DNA of 64,000 nucleotides, from positions 1,860,001 through 1,924,000 of the forward strand of contig NZ_CP017186.1 in NCBI RefSeq assembly GCF_001729745.1, written 5' to 3'. Every line of letters starts with the position of its first letter. Position 1 is the stretch's first letter. This stretch comes from Enterobacter hormaechei subsp. hoffmannii. GTDB lineage: Bacteria > Pseudomonadota > Gammaproteobacteria > Enterobacterales > Enterobacteriaceae. A program made the translations under genes and the position numbers. The notes under the pieces are model-generated. The model searched no databases. It saw nothing but the letters and a program-made list of their open reading frames with translations, and was not told the origin of the DNA. This document shows positions 55,200 to 64,000 of this stretch, piece after piece.

Positions 55200-56060
55200 A
55201 TGAAGAACATCCTCGCCATTCAGTCCCACGTTGTTTTTGGACATGCTGGCAACAGCGCTGCGGAATTCCCGATGCGCCGCCTCGGGGCCAACGTCTGGCC
55301 CCTCAATACCGTCCAGTTCTCGAATCACACCCAGTACGGTAAATGGACCGGTTGCGTGATGCCGCCTTCGCATCTGACGGAGATCGTTCAGGGGATTGCG
55401 GATATCGACCAGCTTAAACGCTGCGATGCCGTACTGAGCGGTTATCTGGGTTCGGCGGAGCAGGGGGAACATATCCTCGGCATTGTGCGCCAGGTGAAAG
55501 CGGCAAACCCCGCGGCGAAATATTTCTGCGATCCGGTGATGGGACATCCGGAAAAAGGCTGCATCGTCGCGCCGGGCGTTGCGGAGTTTCATGTCCGTCA
55601 TGCATTGCCTGCCAGCGATATTATTGCGCCCAACCTGATTGAACTTGAGATCCTGTGCGAGCATCCAGTCAACAGCGTAGAAGAGGCTGTACGCGCCTCT
55701 CGCGAGCTCATCGCCCAGGGGCCAGAGATTGTGCTGGTTAAGCACCTGGCACGCGCAGGGTTGAGCCAGGACCGTTTTGAAATGCTGTTGGTGACGAAGG
55801 ATGAAGCCTGGCACATCAGTCGACCGCTGGTGGATTTCGGTACACGTCAGCCTGTCGGGGTTGGGGATGTGACCAGCGGTTTGCTGCTGGTGAAGCTATT
55901 GCAGGGCGCAAGCCTGCGCGATGCGCTGGAGCACGTAACCGCAGCCGTTTATGAAATCATGATTGCGACGAAGACGATGCAGGAATATGAGCTCCAGGTG
56001 GTCGCGGCGCAGGATCGCATCGCGAAGCCCGAGCATTATTTCAGCGCAACCCAATTGTAA
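55200..56060 (+). CDS. pdxY: Pyridoxal kinase PdxY
   Basis: A 286-residue ribokinase-fold enzyme that phosphorylates pyridoxal (salvage of vitamin B6). The ATP/anion motif is [13 protein letters not shown] with the catalytic Asp, and [17 protein letters not shown] binds the vitamer. I chose ATG 55200 ([10 protein letters not shown]), as in E. coli; the frame before it is the tyrS trailer. With pdxH upstream, two B6 salvage steps flank tyrS. A REP element follows. Confidence 0.96.
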   Translation: MKNILAIQSHVVFGHAGNSAAEFPMRRLGANVWPLNTVQFSNHTQYGKWTGCVMPPSHLTEIVQGIADIDQLKRCDAVLSGYLGSAEQGEHILGIVRQVKAANPAAKYFCDPVMGHPEKGCIVAPGVAEFHVRHALPASDIIAPNLIELEILCEHPVNSVEEAVRASRELIAQGPEIVLVKHLARAGLSQDRFEMLLVTKDEAWHISRPLVDFGTRQPVGVGDVTSGLLLVKLLQGASLRDALEHVTAAVYEIMIATKTMQEYELQVVAAQDRIAKPEHYFSATQL

Positions 56061-56073
56061 GAGCAGGGATAGT

Positions 56074-56106
56074 GTAGGCCGGGTAAGCGCAGCGCCACCC
56101 GGCAAT
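56074..56106. repeat. REP (PU-type) palindromic element
   Basis: GCCGGGTAAGCGCAGCG/CCACCCGGC is a typical repetitive extragenic palindrome, between convergent pdxY and gstA. It is the only clear REP that I found in the window. Confidence 0.9.
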
Positions 56107-56120
56107 ACAGCGCGCTCGGA

Positions 56121-56726
56121 TTAATTCAACCCTTCTGCCTTCAGCGCCGCTGCAACCGCAGGGCGTGCCGCTACGCGTTCCATATACGACGCAATATGAT
56201 CTAATCCTTCCAGGTTCAGCTTCACCGCGCGCGCCCAGCGCAGAACGGTAAACAGATACGCATCAGCAATGGTGAAACGCGCACCGCAGATCCACTGATC
56301 GTCTTTCAGTGATTCATTAATGTACTGCATCTTTTTCTCAAGTAACGCACGTACGGTCGGTTTGTACTCTTCCGGAGTATCCGGGCGGAACAGCGGCGTA
56401 AAGCCTTTGTGCAACTCGGTCGCGATGTAGTTAAGCCACTCAAGGGTTTTATAGCGAGAGATACTGCCTGTTGGTGCCAGCAGCTGACGATCAGGCACGT
56501 TGTCGGCCAGGTACTGCATTATCGCCACGCCTTCGGTCAGCAGCGTACCATCATCCAGCAGCAGGGCCGGAACCTGCCCTTTTGGGTTAATCGCAAAAAA
56601 GTCATCCCCGTTTTCCAGGCGCTTTTTCATCAGGTCAACGCCGTCCAGCGTGAAATCCTTACCGCTCTCGCGAAGGGTGATATGCGAAGCAAGAGAGCAG
56701 GCGCCCGGTTTATAGAACAGTTTCAT
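56121..56726 (-). CDS. gstA: Glutathione S-transferase GstA
   Basis: A 201-residue beta-class GST. The catalytic Cys10 is in [11 protein letters not shown], the cis-Pro loop is [17 protein letters not shown] and the C-terminal helical half has [14 protein letters not shown]. It conjugates glutathione to electrophiles and has peroxidase activity in the cytoplasm. The length equals E. coli GstA. AAGGAGTTACCG precedes the ATG. It is convergent with pdxY. Confidence 0.97.
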   Translation of the reverse strand: MKLFYKPGACSLASHITLRESGKDFTLDGVDLMKKRLENGDDFFAINPKGQVPALLLDDGTLLTEGVAIMQYLADNVPDRQLLAPTGSISRYKTLEWLNYIATELHKGFTPLFRPDTPEEYKPTVRALLEKKMQYINESLKDDQWICGARFTIADAYLFTVLRWARAVKLNLEGLDHIASYMERVAARPAVAAALKAEGLN

Positions 56727-56776
56727 CGGTAACTCCTTTTTGCTGAGGTTCCCGCTATGTTAGTGCGCGTTCAGAT

Positions 56777-56807
56777 AAAAAAAAAGCCGCTAATCAATTA
56801 GCGGCTT
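56777..56807 (-). terminator. dtpA terminator
   Basis: On the minus strand AGCCGCTAAT-TG-ATTAGCGGCT is followed by nine T, 25 bases after the dtpA stop. Confidence 0.95.
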
Positions 56808-56831
56808 CTGTTCAGTCGTTTCCCGATGACA

Positions 56832-58340
56832 TTACGCGTTCGCGGTGTTGGTCGCTTTAGCGGATTTGTCGTCGTCCTGCGTCATACGATTGAGTTTTGG
56901 TGCGGTGAGCAGCATCAGCACGGCAATTACGGCTGTCGCGATACCAATTTGCATGAACACGGTGCCGTAGACGTTCAGGGAGACCAGCGGGTCGGTAACG
57001 TTGTCCGGTACCGCCATCAGGTTCGCAATCTTACCTGCAATGATGGCTGCGCCAGCGGTCGTCAGGAACCAGCTACCCATGATGAAGCCCATCAGACGCT
57101 GAGGGACCAGCTGTGCAACCATCGCCAGGCCCAGACCGGAGATCATCAGTTCACCGATGGATTGCAGCGCATAGCTCAGGATCAGCCAGTTAACAGACAC
57201 GATACCCGCGTCGGTCGCGAATTTCGTCCCCAGCGGCAGCACCAGGAATGCGCCAGAGCACAGCACCATACCGATAGCGAACTTGTGCGGCATCGGCAGA
57301 CGGTCGCCCATCTTGTTATAGATAGCGGCCAGAATCGGGCTACCAATCATGATCCAGAACGGGTTCAGTGCCTGGTACTGCTCCGGCTCGAACGCGATAC
57401 CCAGGATGGAGTGCTCAACGTTGCGGATTGCGAAGAAGTTCAGGGACGTTGGCATCTGGCTGTACAGGACGAAGAAGATAATCGCTTCCAGCATCAGGAT
57501 GAACGCCACAATCATCTTACGACGTGCGGCACCCTGCATCGCGAAGGCTTCTTTAGCGAAGATAATCACGATACCCAGCGCAACCACGGCCAGTACGGCA
57601 CGTGCAATACCCTGGTTGTGCAGCAGCCAGGTAGCGACAGCGGCCAGGATCACAATGCCGACGATGGTTGCCAGCAGTTTGCCCATATGCACGGGTTCGA
57701 AGTCTGGTTTAGAACCATAATCTTTAACCCAGCTGCGGCAGAACAGGAAGTTCACAACGGTGATCAACATACCCACGAAGCTCAGCGCAAACGCTACGCT
57801 CCAGCCGAATTTCGCGGCCAGCCATGGAGTTGCCAGCATAGAGAAGAATGAACCGATGTTGATGGACATGTAGTACATGGTAAATGCACCGTCCAGACGC
57901 GGATCATCTTTGTTGTAGCAGGTAGAAAGCAGGGAGGAAGGGTTAGCCTTAAAGAGGCCGTTACCTACCGCGATGGTAGCCATGCCCATGTATACCACGC
58001 CCGCATCGTGCCCGGACCATGCAACCAGACCATAGCCAATCGCCAGAACAACGGCGCCCAGCATAATGACACGTTTCGTACCGAGAACTTTATCGCCTAA
58101 CCAGCCGCCGATGGCGACCAGGCCATAGACCAGAGCGCTGAAGGACGAGAACAGCGTGATGGAATCGGCTTCGGACATACCCAGTTGCTTAACCAGGTAA
58201 ACGGCCATAATCCCTTGCAGGCCGTAGTAGCCAAAACGCTCCCACAATTCGATAGAGAAAATGAGATAGAACGCTTTAGGCTGTTTGAAAGCGTTAAGAC
58301 TTACGCTCTCATCTGTTGGTTTATTGTTTGCAGTAGACAC
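56832..58340 (-). CDS. dtpA: Di-/tripeptide proton symporter DtpA
   Basis: A 502-residue POT-family transporter (TppB) with 14 predicted segments in the inner membrane. The family motif [19 protein letters not shown] is at about 31-49 (the ExxER-type proton-coupling motif), and [16 protein letters not shown] is the second POT signature. It imports di- and tripeptides. The start is a GTG at 58340 after GAGGT, as in E. coli. A strong CRP-like site lies about 420 bases upstream and an OmpR-like dyad closer in. Confidence 0.97.
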   Translation of the reverse strand: MSTANNKPTDESVSLNAFKQPKAFYLIFSIELWERFGYYGLQGIMAVYLVKQLGMSEADSITLFSSFSALVYGLVAIGGWLGDKVLGTKRVIMLGAVVLAIGYGLVAWSGHDAGVVYMGMATIAVGNGLFKANPSSLLSTCYNKDDPRLDGAFTMYYMSINIGSFFSMLATPWLAAKFGWSVAFALSFVGMLITVVNFLFCRSWVKDYGSKPDFEPVHMGKLLATIVGIVILAAVATWLLHNQGIARAVLAVVALGIVIIFAKEAFAMQGAARRKMIVAFILMLEAIIFFVLYSQMPTSLNFFAIRNVEHSILGIAFEPEQYQALNPFWIMIGSPILAAIYNKMGDRLPMPHKFAIGMVLCSGAFLVLPLGTKFATDAGIVSVNWLILSYALQSIGELMISGLGLAMVAQLVPQRLMGFIMGSWFLTTAGAAIIAGKIANLMAVPDNVTDPLVSLNVYGTVFMQIGIATAVIAVLMLLTAPKLNRMTQDDDKSAKATNTANA

Positions 58341-58477
58341 ATATACCTCTTTTTTTACATCCCATATTAACGGGGGTGTTCATAGCGTGATGACCGCAGT
58401 CCATCCGCTTTATAGTTATATTGGGAGGGGAAACGGCGGGTAATGTTCACTATCCAGCCCCATCTGGCAATACGTTT

Positions 58478-58494
58478 GTAATAATCTGTTACAT
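58478..58494. promoter_or_regulatory. Dyad in the dtpA leader (possible OmpR site)
   Basis: TGTAATAATCTGTTACA is a 5-bp inverted repeat with a 7-base spacer. OmpR activates dtpA in E. coli and Salmonella; the TTACA-type arms fit its degenerate site, but this is tentative. Confidence 0.35.
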
Positions 58495-58761
58495 TTAACT
58501 GTGGCGGTATAATCATCGGTTCACGCAAATGTTATGCAGCGTTAAATTTCATCCGTTGAGAATTGGTGGTTTTTTTCACTGTAAATGACCCTGATGAATG
58601 GCTGTATGGCGATATGTTCTGCTATTTTGGGTGAAAGGCAGTGATATAGCCCATATTCTGAAAAATGACTGGTCTTATATGCGGTGAGTAAAGGATGAAA
58701 TCTTGTCTGGCAAAGGCGTGGAGAGGCTTTTAACAACAAAAATCCAACATCAAGTTATCAG

Positions 58762-58777
58762 AGTGATCGCGATCACA
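58762..58777. promoter_or_regulatory. CRP-like site between dtpA and nth
   Basis: AGTGATCGCGATCACA matches the CRP consensus at all but one position. It is 422 bases from the dtpA start and 172 from the nth stop. The rest of 58341-58948 is AT-rich with no supported ORF. Confidence 0.65.
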
Positions 58778-58948
58778 GATGTATAGAAATTTTTGGTGAT
58801 GAAAAAACTATTAACCTGTTTGAGTGTTAAATATCCGCAGAATCGACAACACTTTATGGACAATGAGAGGGAAAATTACGGCCAAGGGAGAAGATATCAG
58901 AGCCCTTGTTTAATCTAAGGGCTTGAACAGTAACAAGTGGATGTACCT

Positions 58949-59584
58949 TCAGGGATAGACTTTTTCTTTGTATTCACAGAGATCTTCGATAATGCAGGAG
59001 CCGCAGCGTGGCTTACGTGCAATACAGGTATAGCGCCCGTGAAGGATTAGCCAGTGATGGCAATCCACCTTAAATTCCGCAGGGACCACTTTTAATAGCT
59101 TTTCTTCCACCTCTTCCACGTTTTTACCCGGCGCGAACCGGGTGCGATTAGAAACGCGGAAGATGTGAGTGTCCACGGCGATCGTCGGCCAGCCAAACGC
59201 CGTGTTGAGCACGACATTTGCCGTTTTACGCCCGACGCCTGGCAACGCTTCCAGCGCTGCGCGATCTTCCGGGACTTCACCGCCGTGCTGCTCAAGCAGG
59301 ATCCGGCAGGTCTTAATGACGTTTTCGGCCTTACTGTTAAACAGGCCGATGGTCTTGATATAGGATTTTACCCCTTCAACCCCCAGCTCCAGCATAGCCT
59401 GCGGCGTATTGGCGACAGGGTAGAGCAGGGCCGTGGCTTTGTTGACGCTCACGTCAGTGGCTTGCGCAGAGAGCAGCACCGCGATCAACAGTTCAAACGG
59501 CGAGTTAAAATTCAGCTCTGTCGTTGGATGAGGATTCTCATCGCGCAGGCGCGTCAGGATCGCAATGCGTTTCTCTTTATTCAT
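58949..59584 (-). CDS. nth: Endonuclease III
   Basis: A 211-residue DNA glycosylase/AP lyase that removes oxidised pyrimidines. The helix-hairpin-helix [14 protein letters not shown] carries the catalytic Lys, [11 protein letters not shown] has the catalytic Asp, and the four cysteines of [17 protein letters not shown] hold the [4Fe-4S] cluster. It overlaps the rsxE stop by 4 bases (ATGA), the last gene of the rsx operon, as in E. coli. Confidence 0.98.
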   Translation of the reverse strand: MNKEKRIAILTRLRDENPHPTTELNFNSPFELLIAVLLSAQATDVSVNKATALLYPVANTPQAMLELGVEGVKSYIKTIGLFNSKAENVIKTCRILLEQHGGEVPEDRAALEALPGVGRKTANVVLNTAFGWPTIAVDTHIFRVSNRTRFAPGKNVEEVEEKLLKVVPAEFKVDCHHWLILHGRYTCIARKPRCGSCIIEDLCEYKEKVYP

Positions 59585-60267
59585 ACTGCTTTCTCGGGGA
59601 TCCCTTCCTGTACGCTGCGTTCAGCGGCGCGGCGTTTACGTTTTTCATCAATCAGGTATTTTAACGCCAGCATCATCCCAAGGCCAATGAAGGCGCCTGG
59701 CGGTAGCATGGCCAGCAGGAATGGGGTGTCCGTATGGAACACCTCGATACGCAGCGATTTCGCCCAGCCGCCAAGCAGCGCGTCCGCACCGTCGAAGAGC
59801 GTACCGTTGCCCAGAATTTCACGCAGAGAGCCGAGGACGAACATGGCGGCAGTCGCGCCCATGCCGATGGAAAACCCATCCAGCGCGGAAATTGCCGGGT
59901 TGTTTTTCACCGCGAAGGCTTCAGCGCGTCCCACGACAATACAGTTAGTCACGATAAGCGGAATGAAGATCCCGAGCGACTGGTACAGGCCAAATGCGTA
60001 GGCGTTAATTAGCATTTGCACGACGCTGACCACCGATGCAATGATCATGACATAAATCGGAATACGGATTTCCGATGGCGTCCAGCGGCGCAAAACAGAA
60101 ATGGAGAAGTTGGTCAGGGTCAGCACCAGCGTGGTCGCCAGCCCCAGCCCGAGCGCGTTGGTGGCGGTAGACGTCACCGCCAGCAGCGGGCACAATCCCA
60201 ACAGCTGTACCAATGCCGAGTTGTTCTTCCAGAGTCCCTGGACGATAACCTCTTTAACCTGGCTCAT
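59581..60267 (-). CDS. rsxE: Rsx electron-transport subunit RsxE
   Basis: A 228-residue inner-membrane protein with six predicted segments, homologous to RnfE/NqrD. It is part of the RsxABCDGE complex that keeps SoxR reduced in E. coli. [20 protein letters not shown] and [20 protein letters not shown] are conserved. I chose ATG 60267 because GAGGAG lies 6 bases upstream; a GTG at 60273 is too close. It begins 2 bases after the rsxG stop. Confidence 0.96.
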   Translation of the reverse strand: MSQVKEVIVQGLWKNNSALVQLLGLCPLLAVTSTATNALGLGLATTLVLTLTNFSISVLRRWTPSEIRIPIYVMIIASVVSVVQMLINAYAFGLYQSLGIFIPLIVTNCIVVGRAEAFAVKNNPAISALDGFSIGMGATAAMFVLGSLREILGNGTLFDGADALLGGWAKSLRIEVFHTDTPFLLAMLPPGAFIGLGMMLALKYLIDEKRKRRAAERSVQEGIPEKAV

Positions 60268-60269
60268 GG

Positions 60270-60890
60270 TCACTCCTCACAGGCGGAAAGATGATTGATC
60301 TGCGCGGGCAGCGTTTCGGCATACAGACCGGCGCGTTTGACGGCGTTGACGACCGCGCGGGGCGTAATCGTGGCGCCCGTGAACTGGTCAAACTCACCGC
60401 CATCTTTTTTCACCGCGAAAGCAGGATCGTCCTCGCCATGAATCATCTTACCGGCAAAGTGTAAAATCCAGTCGCTCAGGCGTGTTTCAATTTTGTCGCC
60501 AAGGCCCGGCGTTTCGTGATGTTCCGTCACGCGCGTACCCAGCACGGTGCCGGAAAAATCGCTGCCTACCAGCAGCTGAATTGCGCCAGAGTAACCGTCC
60601 GGCGCGGTGGCTTCCATGATGGCACCCACCGGGTTCTCGCCCTTACGGGCAATATAAACGCGGTGGCTTCCTTTACCGAGCTGCGGGGCCTGCACGACAA
60701 AGCAGCTTTTTTGCAGGTTATTATCATAGAAGTCTGATGGGATCACCTGATCGAACAACGCCTTTTGCTGCTTCATTGCCTGCTCTTCAATGGTGCTTTT
60801 CGTCAGTTCATTTACCAGCGCAGTCAGCCCGGTGAGGGCGGCGGCGAAGATCGCCAGCGTGACGCCGTGTTTTTGCATAGTCTTTAGCAT
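60270..60890 (-). CDS. rsxG: Rsx electron-transport subunit RsxG
   Basis: A 206-residue protein with one N-terminal membrane span and a periplasmic FMN-binding domain. The covalent FMN Thr is in [13 protein letters not shown] near the C-terminus. The start is ATG 60890 ([10 protein letters not shown]), as in E. coli; the longer frame crosses the rsxD end. It follows rsxD after 10 bases. Confidence 0.96.
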   Translation of the reverse strand: MLKTMQKHGVTLAIFAAALTGLTALVNELTKSTIEEQAMKQQKALFDQVIPSDFYDNNLQKSCFVVQAPQLGKGSHRVYIARKGENPVGAIMEATAPDGYSGAIQLLVGSDFSGTVLGTRVTEHHETPGLGDKIETRLSDWILHFAGKMIHGEDDPAFAVKKDGGEFDQFTGATITPRAVVNAVKRAGLYAETLPAQINHLSACEE

Positions 60891-60900
60891 GGCGTAACCC

Positions 60901-61953
60901 TTAGCGATGACCGTACACGCGTGGACGCGTGTAGTAGTCGATGAGCGGAACGGTGATGTTAGCCAGCAGTACGGCAAATGCCACGCCGTCCGGATAGCCA
61001 CCAAAGCTGCGAATAAGCCAGACCAGCAAGCCCGCCAGCGCGCCGAAAATCAGACGACCTCGGTTGGTGGTAGAGGCGGTGACCGGATCGGTCAGAATAA
61101 AGAATGCCCCGAGCATGGTCGCGCCGGAGAGCAGATGGAGCTGCGGGCTGGCCAGTGACTCAGGTGAGATGACCCAGCCGAGCGTTGAACAGACGGCCAG
61201 CGTCACCAGGAAGCTCACTGGAATATGCCAGCGGATCGCTTTTTGTTGCAGCAGGAAGGCACCGCCCAACAGGTAGGCCAGATTGACCCACTGCCAGCCC
61301 GCACCCGCCAGTACGCCGCTGTAAATAGACGATTTCATCACCTGCTCGACGCTGTGGCCGGCACGCAGGGAGGTTTTGAAGGTATCGAGCGGGGTGGCCT
61401 GGCTGATGCCATCCACGCCCATGCGAAGCGCGTTCATATCCGCGCCCATCGCGGTGTGGCCAGTAAAGATAACGTTCAGGGCATCCATAAAGCCGGGCAC
61501 CGTGGCGGCGATCTCATGCGGCGGCAGCCAGCTGGTCATCTGTACCGGGAAGGAGATCAGTAGCACCACGTAACCAATCATTGCCGGGTTAAACGGGTTA
61601 TGGCCCAGCCCACCGTACAGCTGCTTGGCGATGATCACCGCAAATACCGTTCCCAATACTACCATCCACCACGGGGCGAACGGGGGAATGCTGATGGCAA
61701 GCAACAGGCCGGTCAACAGGGCGGAGTTATCGCTCAGGATGCGAGTCACCTCCATTTTGCGCAGCTTCAGGATCGCTGCTTCCGCTGCGACGGCACTGGC
61801 GCAACCCAGAACTAACTGGAAAAGCGTACCCCAGCCGAAAAACCAACACTGTACGGCAATACCTGGCAACGCGGCCAGGCACACCAGCATCATAATACGC
61901 GATGTCTGGCGCTGGTTATGGGTGTAAGGGGAACTTGCAATTCTGAAAACCAT
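60901..61953 (-). CDS. rsxD: Rsx electron-transport subunit RsxD
   Basis: A 350-residue inner-membrane protein with about nine segments, homologous to RnfD/NqrB. The covalent FMN Thr is in [16 protein letters not shown]. It starts directly after the rsxC stop with no gap. It is two residues shorter than E. coli RsxD. Confidence 0.96.
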   Translation of the reverse strand: MVFRIASSPYTHNQRQTSRIMMLVCLAALPGIAVQCWFFGWGTLFQLVLGCASAVAAEAAILKLRKMEVTRILSDNSALLTGLLLAISIPPFAPWWMVVLGTVFAVIIAKQLYGGLGHNPFNPAMIGYVVLLISFPVQMTSWLPPHEIAATVPGFMDALNVIFTGHTAMGADMNALRMGVDGISQATPLDTFKTSLRAGHSVEQVMKSSIYSGVLAGAGWQWVNLAYLLGGAFLLQQKAIRWHIPVSFLVTLAVCSTLGWVISPESLASPQLHLLSGATMLGAFFILTDPVTASTTNRGRLIFGALAGLLVWLIRSFGGYPDGVAFAVLLANITVPLIDYYTRPRVYGHR

Positions 61954-63975
61954 TTAATCCTCGTTAACGGCTTGCTGCGCGGCTTTCTTTGCCTGAACAC
62001 GCGCAATCGCGGCGGCGACTGCGGCTTTGCGTGGATCGTCGTTGGCGGCCGCAGGCCGTTCGTCCTGCTGTGCCGCTTTTCGTGCTTTGGCACGGGCGAT
62101 GGCCGCTTCAACGGCGGCTTTACGTGGGTCGACAGGCGCTTCACTCTCTTCGGCAGGCTGAAGCTGTGCCGCTTTACGTGCTTTGGCGCGGGCGATAGCG
62201 GCTTCAACGGCCGCCTTGCGCGGATCGGTCGCTTCCTGTTCAACCACCACTGTCTGCTGACCGGCTTTACGGGCTTTTGCCCTGGCGATAGCCGCTTCCA
62301 CCGCCGCTTTACGCGGGTCTGTGTCGGCTTCCGGTTTGGCGTTTTGCGCCTTCTCCGCCTGACGTGCGCGCGCTTCGGCTTTACGCGCTTCGCGGGCGGC
62401 AATCGCTTCGCTATTGTCCGGCTTTTGGCCAGACACGATCGCCACCGGCTGAGCGGCAGTCGCGTTCTTCTCCCGCACACGGGCGAGGGCAGCGTTAATC
62501 GCATCCTGATCTTTCGCCGCAGGCTGCACGGCAGCCTGCTTATGGCGTTCCTGACGGGCTTGTTTCTCGCGCTCCAGTCGCGCCTGGCGCGCTTCGAAGC
62601 GAGCCTTCGCTTCAGCGGCACGTTTTTCTTCCATGGAGATAGCGTAGATTTCGGCTTTCTCCTGACGGAAGTACTGCACCAGCGGAATATTGCTTGGGCA
62701 GACCCAGGCACAGGCACCGCATTCAATACAGTCAGCCAGGTTATGCGCCTGGGCTTTATCGTGCAGCTGGCCTTTGCTGTACCAGTACAACTGCTGCGGC
62801 AGCAAGTCTGCCGGACACGCATCCGCGCAGGCGCTACAGCGTATACAACCTTTCTCTTCCTGCGTTTCGCCCATCTCCGTTGGGGAAGGGGCGAGCAGGC
62901 AGTTGGTAATCTTCACCACTGGCACATCCAGCCACGGCAGGGTAAAGCCCATCAGCGGGCCGCCCATAATGACCATCTGCTCGCTCCCCGGGCAGAAGCC
63001 AGCCTGTTCCAGCAGATGATGCACCGGCGTACCCAGACGCGCCCAGACGTTGCCGGGACGGGAGACGGACTCGCCGGTCAGCGTGACGACGCGTTCGGTC
63101 AATGGCTCTCCGTCAATCACCGCACGTTTCACCGCGTAGGCAGTACCCACGTTTTGCATCAGCACGCCGATATCGGACGAACGGCCCCCGTGGGGAACCT
63201 GTTTTCCGGTCAGGATCTGCGTCAGCTGCTTCGCCCCGCCGGATGGGTATTTGGTCGGGATCACGCGCAGGGCGATATCATGGCTGTCCGCCAGTACCGC
63301 ACGTAGCATCGAAATGGCCTGCGGTTTGTTGTCCTCAATACCGATCAGCACTTCGCGGGGTTGCAGGATATGCGCAAGAATGCGAATACCTTCCACCACC
63401 TGCGCGGCACAGTCCTGCATCAGACGATCATCGGCGGTGATGTACGGTTCGCACTCGGCGGCGTTAATAATCAGCGTTTCGATTTTATCGCCGCCGCCGT
63501 GAAGCTTGGCGCCGGTCGGGAAGCCAGCGCCTCCAAGACCTGCTACGCCAAACTGATGAATGCGTTCAATCAGCGCTTCACGGCTGCGGGAACGGTAGTC
63601 GCTCCAGCCGTCACGATCGATCCAGAGATCTTCCCCGTCGGCTTCAATGATGACGCTCAGCTCAGACAACGCCGAGGGATGGGCAACGGTATGGGGGGCA
63701 ACAGCCACCACCTTGCCCGAAGTCGGGGCATGTATCGGCAACATACGTCCACGACCAAAGGTCAGCGGCTGGCCGCGAAGGACGGTATCGCCTTCTTTCA
63801 CGCACAGCTCGCCTTCCGCGCCGATGTGCTGTTTCAATGGCATCACGTAGCGGGTCGCCAGCGGAATTTGACGCAGCGGCGTACCGTTTGACTGGGTTTT
63901 CATTTCCGGGGGATGGATACCGCCGTCGAAGTCCCAGATCTTCTCTTTTCTGAAAGCAGAAAATAACTTAAGCAT
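61954..63975 (-). CDS. rsxC: Rsx electron-transport subunit RsxC, with four C-terminal repeats
   Basis: A 673-residue peripheral subunit with an NADH/FMN-binding core ([16 protein letters not shown], about 135-150) and two [4Fe-4S] motifs, [12 protein letters not shown] and [12 protein letters not shown] (about 375-425). The rest is a charged, alanine-rich tail ending in four copies of the unit [19 protein letters not shown], residues 553-673. E. coli K-12 RsxC has 740 residues with more copies, so repeat number explains the length difference. It overlaps the rsxB end by 8 bases. Confidence 0.96.
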   Translation of the reverse strand: MLKLFSAFRKEKIWDFDGGIHPPEMKTQSNGTPLRQIPLATRYVMPLKQHIGAEGELCVKEGDTVLRGQPLTFGRGRMLPIHAPTSGKVVAVAPHTVAHPSALSELSVIIEADGEDLWIDRDGWSDYRSRSREALIERIHQFGVAGLGGAGFPTGAKLHGGGDKIETLIINAAECEPYITADDRLMQDCAAQVVEGIRILAHILQPREVLIGIEDNKPQAISMLRAVLADSHDIALRVIPTKYPSGGAKQLTQILTGKQVPHGGRSSDIGVLMQNVGTAYAVKRAVIDGEPLTERVVTLTGESVSRPGNVWARLGTPVHHLLEQAGFCPGSEQMVIMGGPLMGFTLPWLDVPVVKITNCLLAPSPTEMGETQEEKGCIRCSACADACPADLLPQQLYWYSKGQLHDKAQAHNLADCIECGACAWVCPSNIPLVQYFRQEKAEIYAISMEEKRAAEAKARFEARQARLEREKQARQERHKQAAVQPAAKDQDAINAALARVREKNATAAQPVAIVSGQKPDNSEAIAAREARKAEARARQAEKAQNAKPEADTDPRKAAVEAAIARAKARKAGQQTVVVEQEATDPRKAAVEAAIARAKARKAAQLQPAEESEAPVDPRKAAVEAAIARAKARKAAQQDERPAAANDDPRKAAVAAAIARVQAKKAAQQAVNED
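61957..62319 (-). repeat. In-gene tandem repeat of rsxC (four units of about 94 bases)
   Basis: The units begin at codons 553, 584, 616 and 647, with spacing 31, 32 and 31 codons. The last unit is the most diverged ([11 protein letters not shown]). Such repeats expand or contract by slippage or recombination. Confidence 0.9.
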
Positions 63976-64000
63976 GTTGTTCCACAGGAATATTGCGAAC
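63968..64000 (-). CDS. rsxB: RsxB, last 10 codons only (partial)
   Basis: On the minus strand the bases at the right edge read [14 protein letters not shown], in frame with the expected RsxB C-terminus (E. coli ends IPVEHHA). The TAA at 63968-63970 lies inside the rsxC start, an 8-base overlap. RsxB is the ferredoxin-like subunit of the complex; the rest lies beyond the window. Confidence 0.85.
   Translation of the reverse strand, partial: VRNIPVEQHA

Noticed and set aside
56826..57851. A 341-codon plus-strand frame opposite dtpA, rich in H and Q
   Set aside because: Antisense of a clear POT transporter; composition is that of complementary membrane codons.
61957..62319. Possible CRISPR or satellite array from regular repeats
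   Set aside because: The units are in-frame coding repeats of the RsxC tail with spacing of 31-32 codons, without unique spacers.
61918..63306. A 462-codon plus-strand frame opposite rsxC
   Set aside because: It mirrors the alanine- and arginine-rich rsxC repeats and has no recognisable domain; a shadow of GC-rich codons.

Overview
The window is a chromosomal segment from an Enterobacteriaceae bacterium. Gene order closely follows the E. coli and Salmonella ydh/suf/lpp/pykF/rsx region, and protein sequences are near-identical to E. coli for many housekeeping genes. The added or rearranged cargo (methionine-to-cysteine genes, an extra eptA, an extra diguanylate cyclase, a fliB-like gene) fits Enterobacter, Lelliottia, Leclercia or a near relative. 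The genus is an inference, not a proof. I saw no insertion sequence, prophage, CRISPR array or rRNA operon.

Layout. 1-4.5 kb: the 3' part of a flagellin lysine methylase gene (fliB), then the blue-light module: small connector genes ycgZ-ymgA-ymgB on the minus strand, divergent from bluF and bluR. 4.6-10.3 kb: Fe-S assembly operon sufABCDSE behind a Fur-like box, followed by L,D-transpeptidase ldtE. 11.4-13.8 kb: lpp and pykF on the minus strand. 13.8-19.3 kb: a cystathionine beta-synthase/gamma-lyase pair (minus) divergent from a methionine-type ABC importer (plus), together a probable methionine-to-cysteine unit. 19.4-25.8 kb: fumD, an unrecognised small ORF, a secreted DUF1996 protein, a two-component system, a secreted HbpS/GlcG-like protein, a 46-residue acidic protein, a zinc-ribbon metallo-hydrolase and a beta carbonic anhydrase. 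25.8-27.7 kb: ydhS and two tRNA-Val(GAC) genes.

27.8-41.8 kb: mdtK, ribC, cfa, punC/punR, purR, ynhF, ydhP, sodB, mepH, grxD, rnt, gloA, nemA and nemR, in E. coli order. 41.8-50.6 kb: an eptA-type phosphoethanolamine transferase, ydhL, ydhF, sodC, the ydhIJK envelope/efflux genes, slyA and a GGDEF protein. 50.7-64 kb: slyB, anmK, mliC, pdxH, tyrS, pdxY, gstA, dtpA, nth and rsxE-G-D-C, with the last codons of rsxB at the right edge.

Functional themes. There is redox and metal homeostasis (suf, sodB, sodC, grxD, rsx, nemRA-gloA). There is envelope and peptidoglycan maintenance (ldtE, lpp, mepH, anmK, mliC, slyB, cfa, eptA). There is B6 and flavin metabolism (pdxH, pdxY, ribC). Several operators can be read directly: a Fur-like box before sufA, PurR boxes around the purR start, NemR dyads, a perfect SlyA palindrome, a PhoP box with a correctly spaced -10 before slyB, a PmrA-like box before eptA, and a set of TGTACA motifs around the bluF/ycgZ divergon. 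The least described part is 19.7-24.2 kb, where a secreted DUF1996 protein, a FixL/FixJ-like kinase/regulator pair and a secreted HbpS-like protein lie together.
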